From Bradyrhizobium retamae (GTDB lineage: Bacteria; Pseudomonadota; Alphaproteobacteria; Rhizobiales; Xanthobacteraceae): a DNA stretch of 64,000 bases. The stretch is taken from positions 62,001-126,000 of the forward strand of contig NZ_LLYA01000079.1 of NCBI RefSeq assembly GCF_001440415.1. Reading direction: 5' to 3'. The translations under genes were made by a program, and so were the position numbers. The notes beneath the pieces are model-generated. The model was not told the origin of the DNA. It saw only the letters and a program-made list of their open reading frames with translations, and did no database searches. Below are positions 18,495 to 26,486 of this stretch, one piece after another (positions within the stretch are counted from its first letter, which is position 1; each line of letters starts with the position of its first letter).

Positions 18495-19592
18495 CTATTC
18501 CGAGAGCGACAGGATCAGCCCCTGATCCGGCGGTACGCGGCCGTTGAGGGTGTCGAGATAGGTGCGTTGAACCGCCGCGGGCCCATGGTTCTCGATCACC
18601 TTCATCCAACGTTCCAGGTTCGGGACGAAGCCGGACCATGCGGCGCCGAACCGGATGTCGACGCCGCCCGGTCCCCACTCCTTGGCGCGCTTGCGGATCT
18701 GGTCCGGCGCGAAGAAGAATTGCGGCTTGGCGCCGGGTAGTGCCTGTGCCAGCTCATCGGGCGATGACCTGCGATGCGTGAGCCCAACGATTCCGCTGTA
18801 TTTCATTTGCTCGCCGAAGTGCCGGTGCAGCGTCGCACGTAATGGAGTATTGCCGGTCATGTCGACATAGGCGACCGCAGAGTTTGTCGGCAGCGAGCTT
18901 ACGTTCTCATAGGTTACGACCTCGTCGTAACAGCCGAGCGATTTGACGAAGGACGTGTTGCCCGGCGAGGTCAAGCCGATCGACTTGATGCCGTTGCCTC
19001 TCGCGTGCAGGAGATGCGCGAGCCCGTAGGCGGTCTTGCTGGAAGCCGACGACAGCATCACGCTTTTTGCGCCATAAAATTCGTTCTCGGCGAGAAAGTC
19101 ATCGACCAGGAACGACAGCATGAACAAGGGGCGCAGCAGCGCCTGATAGGCGCCCTGCCTGTCTGCGAATGCCGGATCGCCGCTGACCCGAGCATAGGCA
19201 TTATAGACCGGCGCCACGCCCTGCCGGTGCGCGGCGGCATCGCGCAAGGCTCGCTTACTGACGTCGGCGGCTTCGATCACGAGATGCGTCGACATCGGGA
19301 AATAGCCGAACAGGATTTCGCCAACGGCAATCCCGGAATGCTTCGAGGCGATCACCTCGCCAAATCCCCATACCGGAACGTTGCCGAAACCTTCGGGCGC
19401 CGGAAACAACTGCCAATATTTTAGACGATCGCCGAGCACGGCATAAGTGATGTTGTTGGCGGTGAAGGCGAAGCGCGTCACCTTTACCAGCAGCGTCTCG
19501 TCAGGCAGCGCCGCCGCGTCGGGCAGCGGCGTTTCGATGGTCTTGCATTGCTGCAGATCGTTGCGGGCGACGACGAAGTCGGTGGATTGCAT
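18495..19592 (-). CDS. DUF2855 family protein (MDR-like fold)
   Basis: Protein of 365 residues of the DUF2855 family, which resembles medium-chain dehydrogenases/reductases without the canonical zinc and full GxGxxG motifs. Recognisable parts are ETLLVKVTRFAFTANNITYA (about 33-52), VPVWGFGEVIASKHSGIAVG, FLVDDFLAENEFYGAKSVML and the nucleotide-fold strand SIGLTSPGNTSFVKSLGCYD near 225. The family often sits beside FMO or acyl-CoA-ligase genes, as here; its reaction is unknown. The neighbouring monooxygenase suggests it may reduce or accept an enone or quinone intermediate, which is speculative. Confidence 0.82.
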   Translation of the reverse strand: MQSTDFVVARNDLQQCKTIETPLPDAAALPDETLLVKVTRFAFTANNITYAVLGDRLKYWQLFPAPEGFGNVPVWGFGEVIASKHSGIAVGEILFGYFPMSTHLVIEAADVSKRALRDAAAHRQGVAPVYNAYARVSGDPAFADRQGAYQALLRPLFMLSFLVDDFLAENEFYGAKSVMLSSASSKTAYGLAHLLHARGNGIKSIGLTSPGNTSFVKSLGCYDEVVTYENVSSLPTNSAVAYVDMTGNTPLRATLHRHFGEQMKYSGIVGLTHRRSSPDELAQALPGAKPQFFFAPDQIRKRAKEWGPGGVDIRFGAAWSGFVPNLERWMKVIENHGPAAVQRTYLDTLNGRVPPDQGLILSLSE

Positions 19593-19704
19593 TGTTTCGA
19601 TCCTAGCGCTTCACATGACCGATCTTTGCGCCGACCGATGACCGTTTTGCAACAGCCATGATGTTTAAAACGCTGTTTGGATTGGTTGCGGGAAGGCTAC
19701 ACCC

Positions 19705-19787
19705 GTCATTGCGAGGAGCGGAGCGACGAAGCAATCCATCTATCTCCGTGTGGAGAGGTGGATTGCTTCGCTTCGCTCGCAATGGCG
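19705..19787. repeat. palindromic intergenic repeat (CATTGCGAG...GCAATCC type)
   Basis: Left arm 19705-19740 (GTCATTGCGAGGAGCGGAGC onward, ending GAAGCAATCCATC) and right arm 19759-19787 (GGATTGCTTCGCTTCGCTCG onward) are inverted copies that can fold into a long hairpin. The same family recurs as a half copy at 52328-52357. Such elements are numerous in Bradyrhizobium genomes. Confidence 0.85.
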
Positions 19788-19803
19788 CGGAGGGATACAC
19801 TGC

Positions 19804-21336
19804 TCATCCAATCGCCCGCAACCTGCCCTCGGTATACAGATCGCGCAGCTTGCGCTTGAAGATCTTGCCGGTGGCTTCGCGTGGCATGGCATCCATGAAC
19901 TGGATGTCCTTGGGCACCTTGAAATTGGCAAGCTTGCCGCGCAGAAACTCCTGCACGGCTACTGGCGATAGTGCCGCATCCGCTTCCGGCTCGATGCAGG
20001 CAAAAAGCCGCTCTCCGAATTCGTCGTCGGGAATGCCGAACACCGCGCAGTCGCGCACGCCGTCCATGCCGATCAGCGCGTTCTCGATCTCGGCGGGGTA
20101 GATGTTGACGCCGCCCGAGATCACCATGTCGCGCTTGCGGTCGCACAGGAACAGATAGCCGTCTGCGTCGAGAAAGCCGACGTCGCCGACGCTGACGAGG
20201 CCGTCGCGGCCGGCTTCGGCGCGGGCCTCGGCCTTGCCGTGGTAGTCGAAATCCGGCACCGACATTTGCCGCATGAAGATTTCGCCGGGCTCGCCAACGC
20301 CACACGGCTCGCCGTCAGGGCGGAAGATTTTCACGACGCCGCCTTCGATAGCGCGGCCGACCGTGCCGGGTTTTGCCAGCGCCTCTTCGGCCGAATGCCA
20401 CACCGGAATGCCGGTTTCGGTCGAGCCGAAATATTCGTTGATGACCGGTCCCCACCAACTGATCATGGCACGCTTGACCTGCGGCGGGCAGGGCGCAGCC
20501 CCATGCACGACGAAGCGTAGCGACGACAGATCGTAACGGCGCTTCACCTCATCCGGCAGCCGCAGCAGGCGGACGAACATCGTCGGCACCATGTGCATGT
20601 GGGTAACCCGATGACGTTCGATCAGTTGCAGCATGTCCTCGGGATCGAAGCGCGGTTCGAGCACGATTGTGCAGCCGCTGCGGAATGCCAGCATGCCGTA
20701 AGAGTTCGGCGCCGAATGGTACATCGGGCCGTTCATCAGGATGACCTGCTCTTCGTTCGGCTTGACGCCATAGGCGATGCCGCCGACCCGCGCGGAAGCC
20801 GCAGCCTGTTCCGGCGTCATCGGCTTGCGGCGCACGCCCTTGGGCAGGCCGGTGGTGCCCGAGGTATAGAACATCGGCGCGCTGCCGATCGGCGATTCCT
20901 GCGAGGGCGCATGCGTGTCGCGCCAGCGGTCCCAGTCGATCATGCCGTCAGGGACCTGTGTCAGTGCGGGTGCGACGTTGAAGGCGGCCGCGATTTCCGG
21001 CGGCGTAGCCACCACCAGGAGCCGCACGTCGGCGGGCAGGCCATCGCTGATCTGCGGCAGCAGGTCGGCATGGCAGACCAGGATTTTCGCGCCACTGTCG
21101 GCGAGGATGTAGGCAACTTCCTCGGCCTTCAAATGCCAGTTGATCGGCACCACCGGGCTGCCTAGCGCGGCTGCGCCGCCCGAGACTTCGAAGAACGCAA
21201 AATCGTTGCGCAGCATCATGCCGACAGGCACGCCGCCGCTGACGCCGAGCGCCTTGAAACCCGCCGCCGCCCGCGCGATGCGGGCGTGGATGTCGGGATA
21301 GCTGATCTGGCGTTCGCCGCTGATGATCGACGTCAT
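19804..21336 (-). CDS. acyl-CoA synthetase (AMP-forming)
   Basis: Protein of 510 residues of the ANL superfamily. Motifs in order: P-loop MFYTSGTTGLPKGVRRKP near residue 165, the NEYFGSTETG adenine motif near 310, VSVGDVGFLDADGYLFLCDR and SGGVNIYPAEIE near the hinge (390-425), and the C-terminal lysine in REATGKIFKRKL. It activates an organic or fatty acid as a CoA thioester. GGGAGGGAAT directly precedes the ATG. It is distinct from the ligase at 4311-5828. Its place next to a monooxygenase, a DUF2855 protein and an ABC binding protein suggests use in breakdown of an imported compound. Confidence 0.9.
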   Translation of the reverse strand: MTSIISGERQISYPDIHARIARAAAGFKALGVSGGVPVGMMLRNDFAFFEVSGGAAALGSPVVPINWHLKAEEVAYILADSGAKILVCHADLLPQISDGLPADVRLLVVATPPEIAAAFNVAPALTQVPDGMIDWDRWRDTHAPSQESPIGSAPMFYTSGTTGLPKGVRRKPMTPEQAAASARVGGIAYGVKPNEEQVILMNGPMYHSAPNSYGMLAFRSGCTIVLEPRFDPEDMLQLIERHRVTHMHMVPTMFVRLLRLPDEVKRRYDLSSLRFVVHGAAPCPPQVKRAMISWWGPVINEYFGSTETGIPVWHSAEEALAKPGTVGRAIEGGVVKIFRPDGEPCGVGEPGEIFMRQMSVPDFDYHGKAEARAEAGRDGLVSVGDVGFLDADGYLFLCDRKRDMVISGGVNIYPAEIENALIGMDGVRDCAVFGIPDDEFGERLFACIEPEADAALSPVAVQEFLRGKLANFKVPKDIQFMDAMPREATGKIFKRKLRDLYTEGRLRAIG

Positions 21337-21366
21337 ATTCCCTCCCGGACTAACCGGACGCGCCGC

Positions 21367-22554
21367 TTAGCGGTCGTCCAGAATTTCACCGAAGCCGACC
21401 CAGCTCTTGCCGTCGAAGCGGCGCAGCCGTAATTGCTGGAACGGCAGGTAGTCATCGGCTGCGGTCGTTACCGTGATGCCCGGCAATAGCAGTGGAAGCG
21501 CCACATCACGCAACGAGGCGGCCTGCTTCATGATGTTCTCGCGGCTGAAGTCGTCCTTGCAAGCCATCAGAACTTTCACCATCAGGTTCGCATAGTGATA
21601 GCCGGCGGCGTAGTTCGAATTGGAGAGGTCTGCATTCGGCAAATATTGCTTCATGAACGCGAAATACTCTTTCACGCCGGGGTCATTGGCCCATTGAACG
21701 TCCATCGTGTCCTTCTGGTTGCTGGACGAGATCAGGCCGACGGCGTTCTCCAGCCCGGCCGGCTCCAGGAACGAGATCGATGACGCCGAGGTCGGCACGA
21801 AAAACAGATCCGGCTTCCAATTGATCTCGGCGACGCCCTTGATCATCTGCGAGGTGAACTTGCCGAGCACGACACCAAACATCACGTTGGCGCCCGAGGC
21901 CTTCAGTGTCGCAAGCTGCGAGCTGATGGTTGGCGCGCTGGTCTCGTAGGTTGCCTCCGACACGATCATGGTCGCGGCCTTGTCGCCGAGTGCCCGCTTG
22001 AAGCCGGCGACGTAGTCGCGGCCGAAATCGTCGTTCTGCGACAGGATGGCGATCTTGGCGTCGGGCTTGGTCTGCAGGACATGCTTGGCGTAGACGACGC
22101 CTTCGGACTGATAGGTCGCCATTCCCGGCATGGTCCACCGAAAATTCTTCGGGTCGGCCCATTTGGTTGCGCCGCTCAGCACGAACAACTGCGGCACCTT
22201 CTTGCTATTGAGGTAGCGATGCACGGCGTTGTTGGTGGCGGTTCCGAGCGAGCCGAAGGTCAGCAGCACCTCTTCCTGCTCGACGAGCTTTCGGGTCTGC
22301 TCGACCGTCTTGGGCGGCGAGTACGCGTCATCAAGGCTGAAGAACTTGATCTTGCGGCCGTTGATGCCGCCCCCGGCGTTGATCTTCTCAAAATAGGCTT
22401 CCTGCGCCCGGCCGATGATGCCGAAGCCGGATGCCGGACCGCTATAGGGCAGCGTCTGGCCGATGCGGATTTCACCCTTGTCTCCTTCGGCGAGAGCCGT
22501 GGTGCTTCCCAGCAACGCGAGTGCGATAGTCAACACAGGTCGCGACAGTCTCAT
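21367..22554 (-). CDS. ABC transporter substrate-binding protein (branched-chain amino acid type)
   Basis: Protein of 395 residues with a signal peptide (MRLSRPVLTIALALLGSTTA, cut before EGDKGEIRIG) and a type 1 periplasmic-binding fold (LivJ-like). Hallmarks are RIGQTLPYSGPASGFGIIG at the start, INAGGGINGRKIKFFSLDDA and LTFGSLGTATNNAVHRYLN. The start at ATG 22554 gives the signal peptide directly, with AGAGGG nine bases upstream. No permease or ATPase genes lie nearby, so it must use components encoded elsewhere. Next to an acyl-CoA ligase, the ligand is more likely an aromatic or other carboxylate than an amino acid. Confidence 0.9.
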   Translation of the reverse strand: MRLSRPVLTIALALLGSTTALAEGDKGEIRIGQTLPYSGPASGFGIIGRAQEAYFEKINAGGGINGRKIKFFSLDDAYSPPKTVEQTRKLVEQEEVLLTFGSLGTATNNAVHRYLNSKKVPQLFVLSGATKWADPKNFRWTMPGMATYQSEGVVYAKHVLQTKPDAKIAILSQNDDFGRDYVAGFKRALGDKAATMIVSEATYETSAPTISSQLATLKASGANVMFGVVLGKFTSQMIKGVAEINWKPDLFFVPTSASSISFLEPAGLENAVGLISSSNQKDTMDVQWANDPGVKEYFAFMKQYLPNADLSNSNYAAGYHYANLMVKVLMACKDDFSRENIMKQAASLRDVALPLLLPGITVTTAADDYLPFQQLRLRRFDGKSWVGFGEILDDR

Positions 22555-22606
22555 GATTCCCATCCCTCTGTTTATTTGATTGGCTTGTCGTTGAATCCGG
22601 CGTGTC

Positions 22607-23581
22607 TTACGCACGCGCTCGTTTCAGAAATTCCTCGCTGGCGTCGGCGAATTCGCACCTGAGCCGCTCCACCAACTCGGCTACCGGCGGCGCGTCGGCG
22701 ATCTGGCCGATGCCCTGACCGGAGCCCCAGATGTCGCGCCACGCCTTGGCCTTGGTGTTGCCGCCGGAGCCGAAATTCATCTTCGACTTGTCGCTTTGCG
22801 GCAGATTGGCGGGATCGAGCCCCGCGGCCACGATCGACGGGCCGAGATAATTGCCGTGCACGCCGGTGAACAGGTTGGAATAGACGATATCGTGCGCGGC
22901 GTGGCCGATCAGCGCGGCCTTGTAGGCCGGATCGGCATTGGCTTCAGCGGTGGCGATGAAGCGCGTGCCCATGTAGGCCATGTCGGCGCCGAGCGCGAGC
23001 GCCGACGCGATACCCCAACCATCCGAGATCGCACCCGACAGCAGCACGGTGCCCTTGAACCACTGCTTCACCTCGCGCAGCAGCGCGAACGGCGACAGCG
23101 TGCCGGCATGTCCGCCGGCGCCGGCGCAAACCAGAATGAGACCGTCGACGCCATGTTCGGCGGCCTTCCGCGCATGCTTGACGTTGATCACGTCATGGAA
23201 AACCACGCCGCCATAGGAATGCGCGGCCTCGACGATCTCGATCGGCGGCCGCAGCGAGGTGATGATGATCGGAACCTGGTGCTTCACGCAGGTCTCCATG
23301 TCCTTCATCAGCCGGTCGTTGGAAGCGTGGCAGATCTGGTTGACCGCGTAGGGCGCGACCTTCTTTTCCGGATGCAGCGCCTTGTACTCGCCGAGCTCGT
23401 TGTCGATGCGCGTCAGCCACTCGTCGAGCTTTTCGACCGGTCGCGCGTTCAGCGCCGGAAACGAGCCGACGATGCCGGCCTTGCACTGGGCGATGACGAG
23501 CTCGGGCCCGGACACGATGAACAAGGGTGAGCCGACCACCGGCAGTTCGAGCGAATTGGCAAGCGAAGCGGGCAACGGCAT
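22607..23581 (-). CDS. nitronate monooxygenase / 2-nitropropane dioxygenase-type FMN enzyme
   Basis: Protein of 324 residues forming a TIM barrel that binds FMN. Diagnostic segments are SPLFIVSGPELVIAQCKAGI (about 17-36), GLILVCAGAGGHAGTLSPFA with the catalytic-type histidine near 150, and LLSGAISDGWGIASALALGA followed by YMGTRFIATAEA, the phosphate-binding end of the barrel. These enzymes oxidise alkyl nitronates such as propionate-3-nitronate; several homologues prefer other substrates. The ATG at 23581 follows GGGAG by seven bases. It shares a 206-base divergent promoter region with a LysR gene. Confidence 0.9.
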   Translation of the reverse strand: MPLPASLANSLELPVVGSPLFIVSGPELVIAQCKAGIVGSFPALNARPVEKLDEWLTRIDNELGEYKALHPEKKVAPYAVNQICHASNDRLMKDMETCVKHQVPIIITSLRPPIEIVEAAHSYGGVVFHDVINVKHARKAAEHGVDGLILVCAGAGGHAGTLSPFALLREVKQWFKGTVLLSGAISDGWGIASALALGADMAYMGTRFIATAEANADPAYKAALIGHAAHDIVYSNLFTGVHGNYLGPSIVAAGLDPANLPQSDKSKMNFGSGGNTKAKAWRDIWGSGQGIGQIADAPPVAELVERLRCEFADASEEFLKRARA

Positions 23582-23787
23582 TCGGTCTCTCCCTTGATCG
23601 CGCAAGGCCGGTAACGGCCGGAGCGCGTCTGTTGCTGTGGATTTGCGAGCGTCGGGCTGGGCGAAGCCGCTGGCCTGCACTTGATTGACGTTCATTATAG
23701 GACTGGACGGGAGGCCGCGGCCGTTCAATATTGAACAGCTCGCTCGCCAGAAATGAACATGAGCCGCGCGTCGCGGCGGAGGAGCGG

Positions 23788-24675
23788 ATGGATTGGAACC
23801 TGTGCAAGACCTTCGTCGCGGTGGCCGAGACCCGCAGCTTCGCGGCGGCCGCGCGGCGATTGCGCTCCAGCCATCCGACGGTCGGCCGCAAGATCGCCGA
23901 GCTGGAAGACCAGCTTGGCATTCCCCTGTTCGCCCGGTCCAACGAAGGTCTTTCGCTGACTTCGCAGGGCCGGAAATTTCACGAGCATGTCGAGGCGATG
24001 GCGGCGGCGGCGTTGCGCGCCGAAGCGGCGGTCTCGGCGACCGGTGCGCAGGCACGCGGCGTGGTCAAGCTGTCGATCGGCGCCACGCTCGCCTCGCACT
24101 GGCTGATGCCGCGGCTCGGGCCGTTTCTGCGCCAGCACGACCATATTCAGCTCGAGATCATCACCCATCCGTATCCGGCGAGCGTCCGACGCCGTGAGGC
24201 CGATGTCGTGCTGCGCCCCGTAGACAGCGGCGAGGAGAATTTGATCGGCCGCAAGATCGGCCGGCTCGGCACCGGCTTTTACGCCTCACGCGATTATGCC
24301 GCGCGGCGGCGCCTGCCCGAGCGGCGCGACGAATGGAAGGGCCACAGCGTCATCGGCTTCGCCGACCGGTTGTCGAACGAGCGGCTGGCGCGCTGGAGCG
24401 ACGCGATCACGCGGCAGGGTTCGATGGTGATGCGTTGCTCGTCGCAAGGCGACATGCTCGCCGCGGCGCGCGCGGGCCTTGGGATTTCGACGCTGTCCTG
24501 CTTTGTCGCGGCCGCCTATCCGGACCTCGTCCGCGTCGCGCCACAGAAGCTCGCCAGCGTTGCGGACCTCTGGCTGCTGGCCCATCCCGATCTCGTCGAC
24601 CTGCCCGCCGTGCGGGCGCTGATCGACTTCGTCACGGTTTCCGCGCGCGAGGATCGGGTACGACTGCGGGGGTGA
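23788..24675 (+). CDS. LysR family transcriptional regulator
   Basis: Protein of 295 residues. The helix-turn-helix spans residues 1-60 (MDWNLCKTFVAVAETRSFAA, then SSHPTVGRKIAELEDQLGIP). The co-inducer domain starts near 90 with GVVKLSIGATLASHWLMPRL. The ATG at 23788 directly follows GGAGGAG; an upstream in-frame start would add 19 residues without homology. Divergent position from the nitronate monooxygenase gene makes that gene, and perhaps the whole minus-strand cluster down to 16630, its likely target. The 3' end overlaps the convergent glycosylase gene by 44 bases. Confidence 0.9.
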   Translation: MDWNLCKTFVAVAETRSFAAAARRLRSSHPTVGRKIAELEDQLGIPLFARSNEGLSLTSQGRKFHEHVEAMAAAALRAEAAVSATGAQARGVVKLSIGATLASHWLMPRLGPFLRQHDHIQLEIITHPYPASVRRREADVVLRPVDSGEENLIGRKIGRLGTGFYASRDYAARRRLPERRDEWKGHSVIGFADRLSNERLARWSDAITRQGSMVMRCSSQGDMLAAARAGLGISTLSCFVAAAYPDLVRVAPQKLASVADLWLLAHPDLVDLPAVRALIDFVTVSAREDRVRLRG

Positions 24676-25324
24676 TCTTGTCGGGAAGCACGCCCTCGCG
24701 TTTCTTCAGCACGCGATAATAGCTCCACCACAGATGCGCCGCCGCACCGCGCAGGGGACGCCACGGTTCCGCCAGCGGCGCCATCTGCTTGACGGTCGGG
24801 CGTGCCTTCAGGCCAAGCCCGATCTTCACGGCCTCCTGCACCGCGAGGTCGCCGGCCGGCCAGGCGTCGCCATGGCCGAGACAGAACAGCAGGTAAATGT
24901 CGGCAGTCCAGGGGCCGATGCCGGGCAGCGCGGTCAGCGTGTGGTGGGCGGCATCCGCATCCTCTTCCGCCAGCACCTCGAGATTGAGCCGCTCGGCGGC
25001 CAGTTCGCGCGCGATGTTCTTCAGCGTCTTGATCTTGGCGGCCGAAAGCCCGAGCCGGCCGAGGCGGTCGGCGCGGGTCTTGCGGATGACCTCGTGATCG
25101 AACGGATCGAACGCGGCCGTCAGCCGCGCCCAGATCGCCCCGGCGCTGGCAGTAGACAATTGCTGACCGCAGACGATTGCAGCTAACCCCGCGAACCCCG
25201 GCGCGCGCTGCCGCAGCGCCGGCATGCCCGTGAGCTCAAAAATCGGCTTGAGCCTCGGGTCTTGCTTGACCAATGCATGGACGGCGTCTTCGAGATCGGA
25301 CTGGCTGTTGAGGTGGATGGTCAT
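24632..25324 (-). CDS. DNA-3-methyladenine glycosylase II (AlkA-type)
   Basis: Protein of 230 residues of the helix-hairpin-helix glycosylase superfamily, which removes alkylated bases from DNA. The HhH motif LTALPGIGPWTADIYLLFCL is at about 128-147, followed by the catalytic aspartate in WPAGDLAVQEA. It is shorter than E. coli AlkA because the N-terminal extra domain is missing, as usual in alphaproteobacteria. The ATG at 25324 has GAGAGAG upstream. The gene stands alone, with a palindromic repeat directly upstream that probably contains or borders its promoter. Confidence 0.9.
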   Translation of the reverse strand: MTIHLNSQSDLEDAVHALVKQDPRLKPIFELTGMPALRQRAPGFAGLAAIVCGQQLSTASAGAIWARLTAAFDPFDHEVIRKTRADRLGRLGLSAAKIKTLKNIARELAAERLNLEVLAEEDADAAHHTLTALPGIGPWTADIYLLFCLGHGDAWPAGDLAVQEAVKIGLGLKARPTVKQMAPLAEPWRPLRGAAAHLWWSYYRVLKKREGVLPDKITPAVVPDPRARKP

Positions 25325-25339
25325 TTCTCTCTCTTCGTC

Positions 25340-25505
25340 ATGGCCGGGCTTGTCCCGGCCATCCACGTCTTCCTATCTTGCCGATCAAATGAGATTCTCG
25401 GTTATGACAACATACAGGAGGCCGTCGCTCTTGGCTCATGGTCTCGACATGCATCTCAGTTTGCGACACGGTAAGACGTGGATGCCCGGGACAAGCCCGG
25501 GCATG
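25340..25505. repeat. pair of facing palindromic repeats
   Basis: Two hairpins, TGGCCGGG-CTTGT-CCCGGCCA (25341-25361) and ATGCCCGGG-ACAAG-CCCGGGCAT (25482-25504), are joined to inverted arms ATCCACGTCTT (25361-25371) and AAGACGTGGAT (about 25473-25483). The whole 165-base block is therefore one large inverted repeat around about 100 bases of unique sequence. It fills the gap between the divergent alkA-type and gluQRS genes. Confidence 0.85.
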
Positions 25506-25519
25506 ACGACGGCCGCGTA

Positions 25520-26422
25520 ATGTCGCCACCCGTTTTCCGATTTGCCCCCAGCCCGAACGGCTATCTCCATCTCGGCCACGCCTATTCGGCGCTCCTGAAT
25601 TTTGATCTCGCGCGCGAGCTCGGCGGGCGGTTTCTGCTGCGGATCGAGGATATCGATACGACGCGTTGCCGGCCGGAATTCGAGGCGGCGATCTATGAAG
25701 ACCTCGCCTGGCTCGGGATTTCCTGGGAAACGCCGGTGCGGCGGCAATCGGAGCATTTTGCGCGCTATCGCGAAGCGGTCGAAAAATTGGCAGGCTTGGG
25801 CCTGATCTATCCGAGCTTCGAGAGCCGCGCGGAAATCGCCCGTCTGGTCGCGCAGCGCGAGGCCGGCGCGCCCTGGCCGCGGGATCCCGACGGGGCACCG
25901 CTCTATCCGGACGTCGCGAAATCGCTGCCGCCGGACCGGCGCCAAGAGTTGATCTCGCAAGGTGCGCCTTATGCGCTGCGGCTCGATATGCAGGCAGCGC
26001 TCGCGCGCACGAAGGAACTGGCCTGGCAGGAAGAGGGTGCTGGGCCCGGCGGCGAGACCGGCGTCGTCGCCGCGCGCCCTGAAGCGTGGGGCGACGTTGT
26101 GCTGGCCCGAAAGGAGACGCCGACCAGCTATCATCTCTCCGTCGTGATCGACGACGCCCTGCAGGGCGTGACCGACGTGGTACGGGGAAGGGACCTGTTC
26201 TGGTCGACGAGCGTCCACCTGGTGTTGCAACAGTTGCTCGGTATGCCGCAACCGGTGTATCGGCACCATCGCCTCATCGAGGATGCGTCGGGACTCAAGC
26301 TGTCGAAATCGACGCAAGCTACGGCCTTGCGCGACTTGCGTGGGCAAGGTGCGACGCCTGCGGATATTCGCAGCCTCGTCGGCTTGCCCGACGATTCCTG
26401 TAGTACTACTGCGGGTTGTTGA
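25520..26422 (+). CDS. gluQRS: tRNA glutamyl-Q(34) synthetase
   Basis: Protein of 300 residues resembling the catalytic half of glutamyl-tRNA synthetase without the anticodon-binding domain. GluQRS attaches glutamate to queuosine in tRNA-Asp. Class I motifs: HIGH-like PSPNGYLHLGHAYSA at 10-24 and KMSKS-like LKLSKS near 260; RIEDIDTTRCRPEF follows the first. The four-cysteine zinc site of the E. coli enzyme is not visible. The ATG at 25520 lies 15 bases from the end of a palindromic repeat, with no strong ribosome site, so translation may be weak. Confidence 0.92.
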   Translation: MSPPVFRFAPSPNGYLHLGHAYSALLNFDLARELGGRFLLRIEDIDTTRCRPEFEAAIYEDLAWLGISWETPVRRQSEHFARYREAVEKLAGLGLIYPSFESRAEIARLVAQREAGAPWPRDPDGAPLYPDVAKSLPPDRRQELISQGAPYALRLDMQAALARTKELAWQEEGAGPGGETGVVAARPEAWGDVVLARKETPTSYHLSVVIDDALQGVTDVVRGRDLFWSTSVHLVLQQLLGMPQPVYRHHRLIEDASGLKLSKSTQATALRDLRGQGATPADIRSLVGLPDDSCSTTAGC

Positions 26423-26486
26423 AAACGTCTCCGTGACACCGGCCGCCATCGCGTGTCATGCTGGTCGCGGCAGAGGAAGGGGGATC

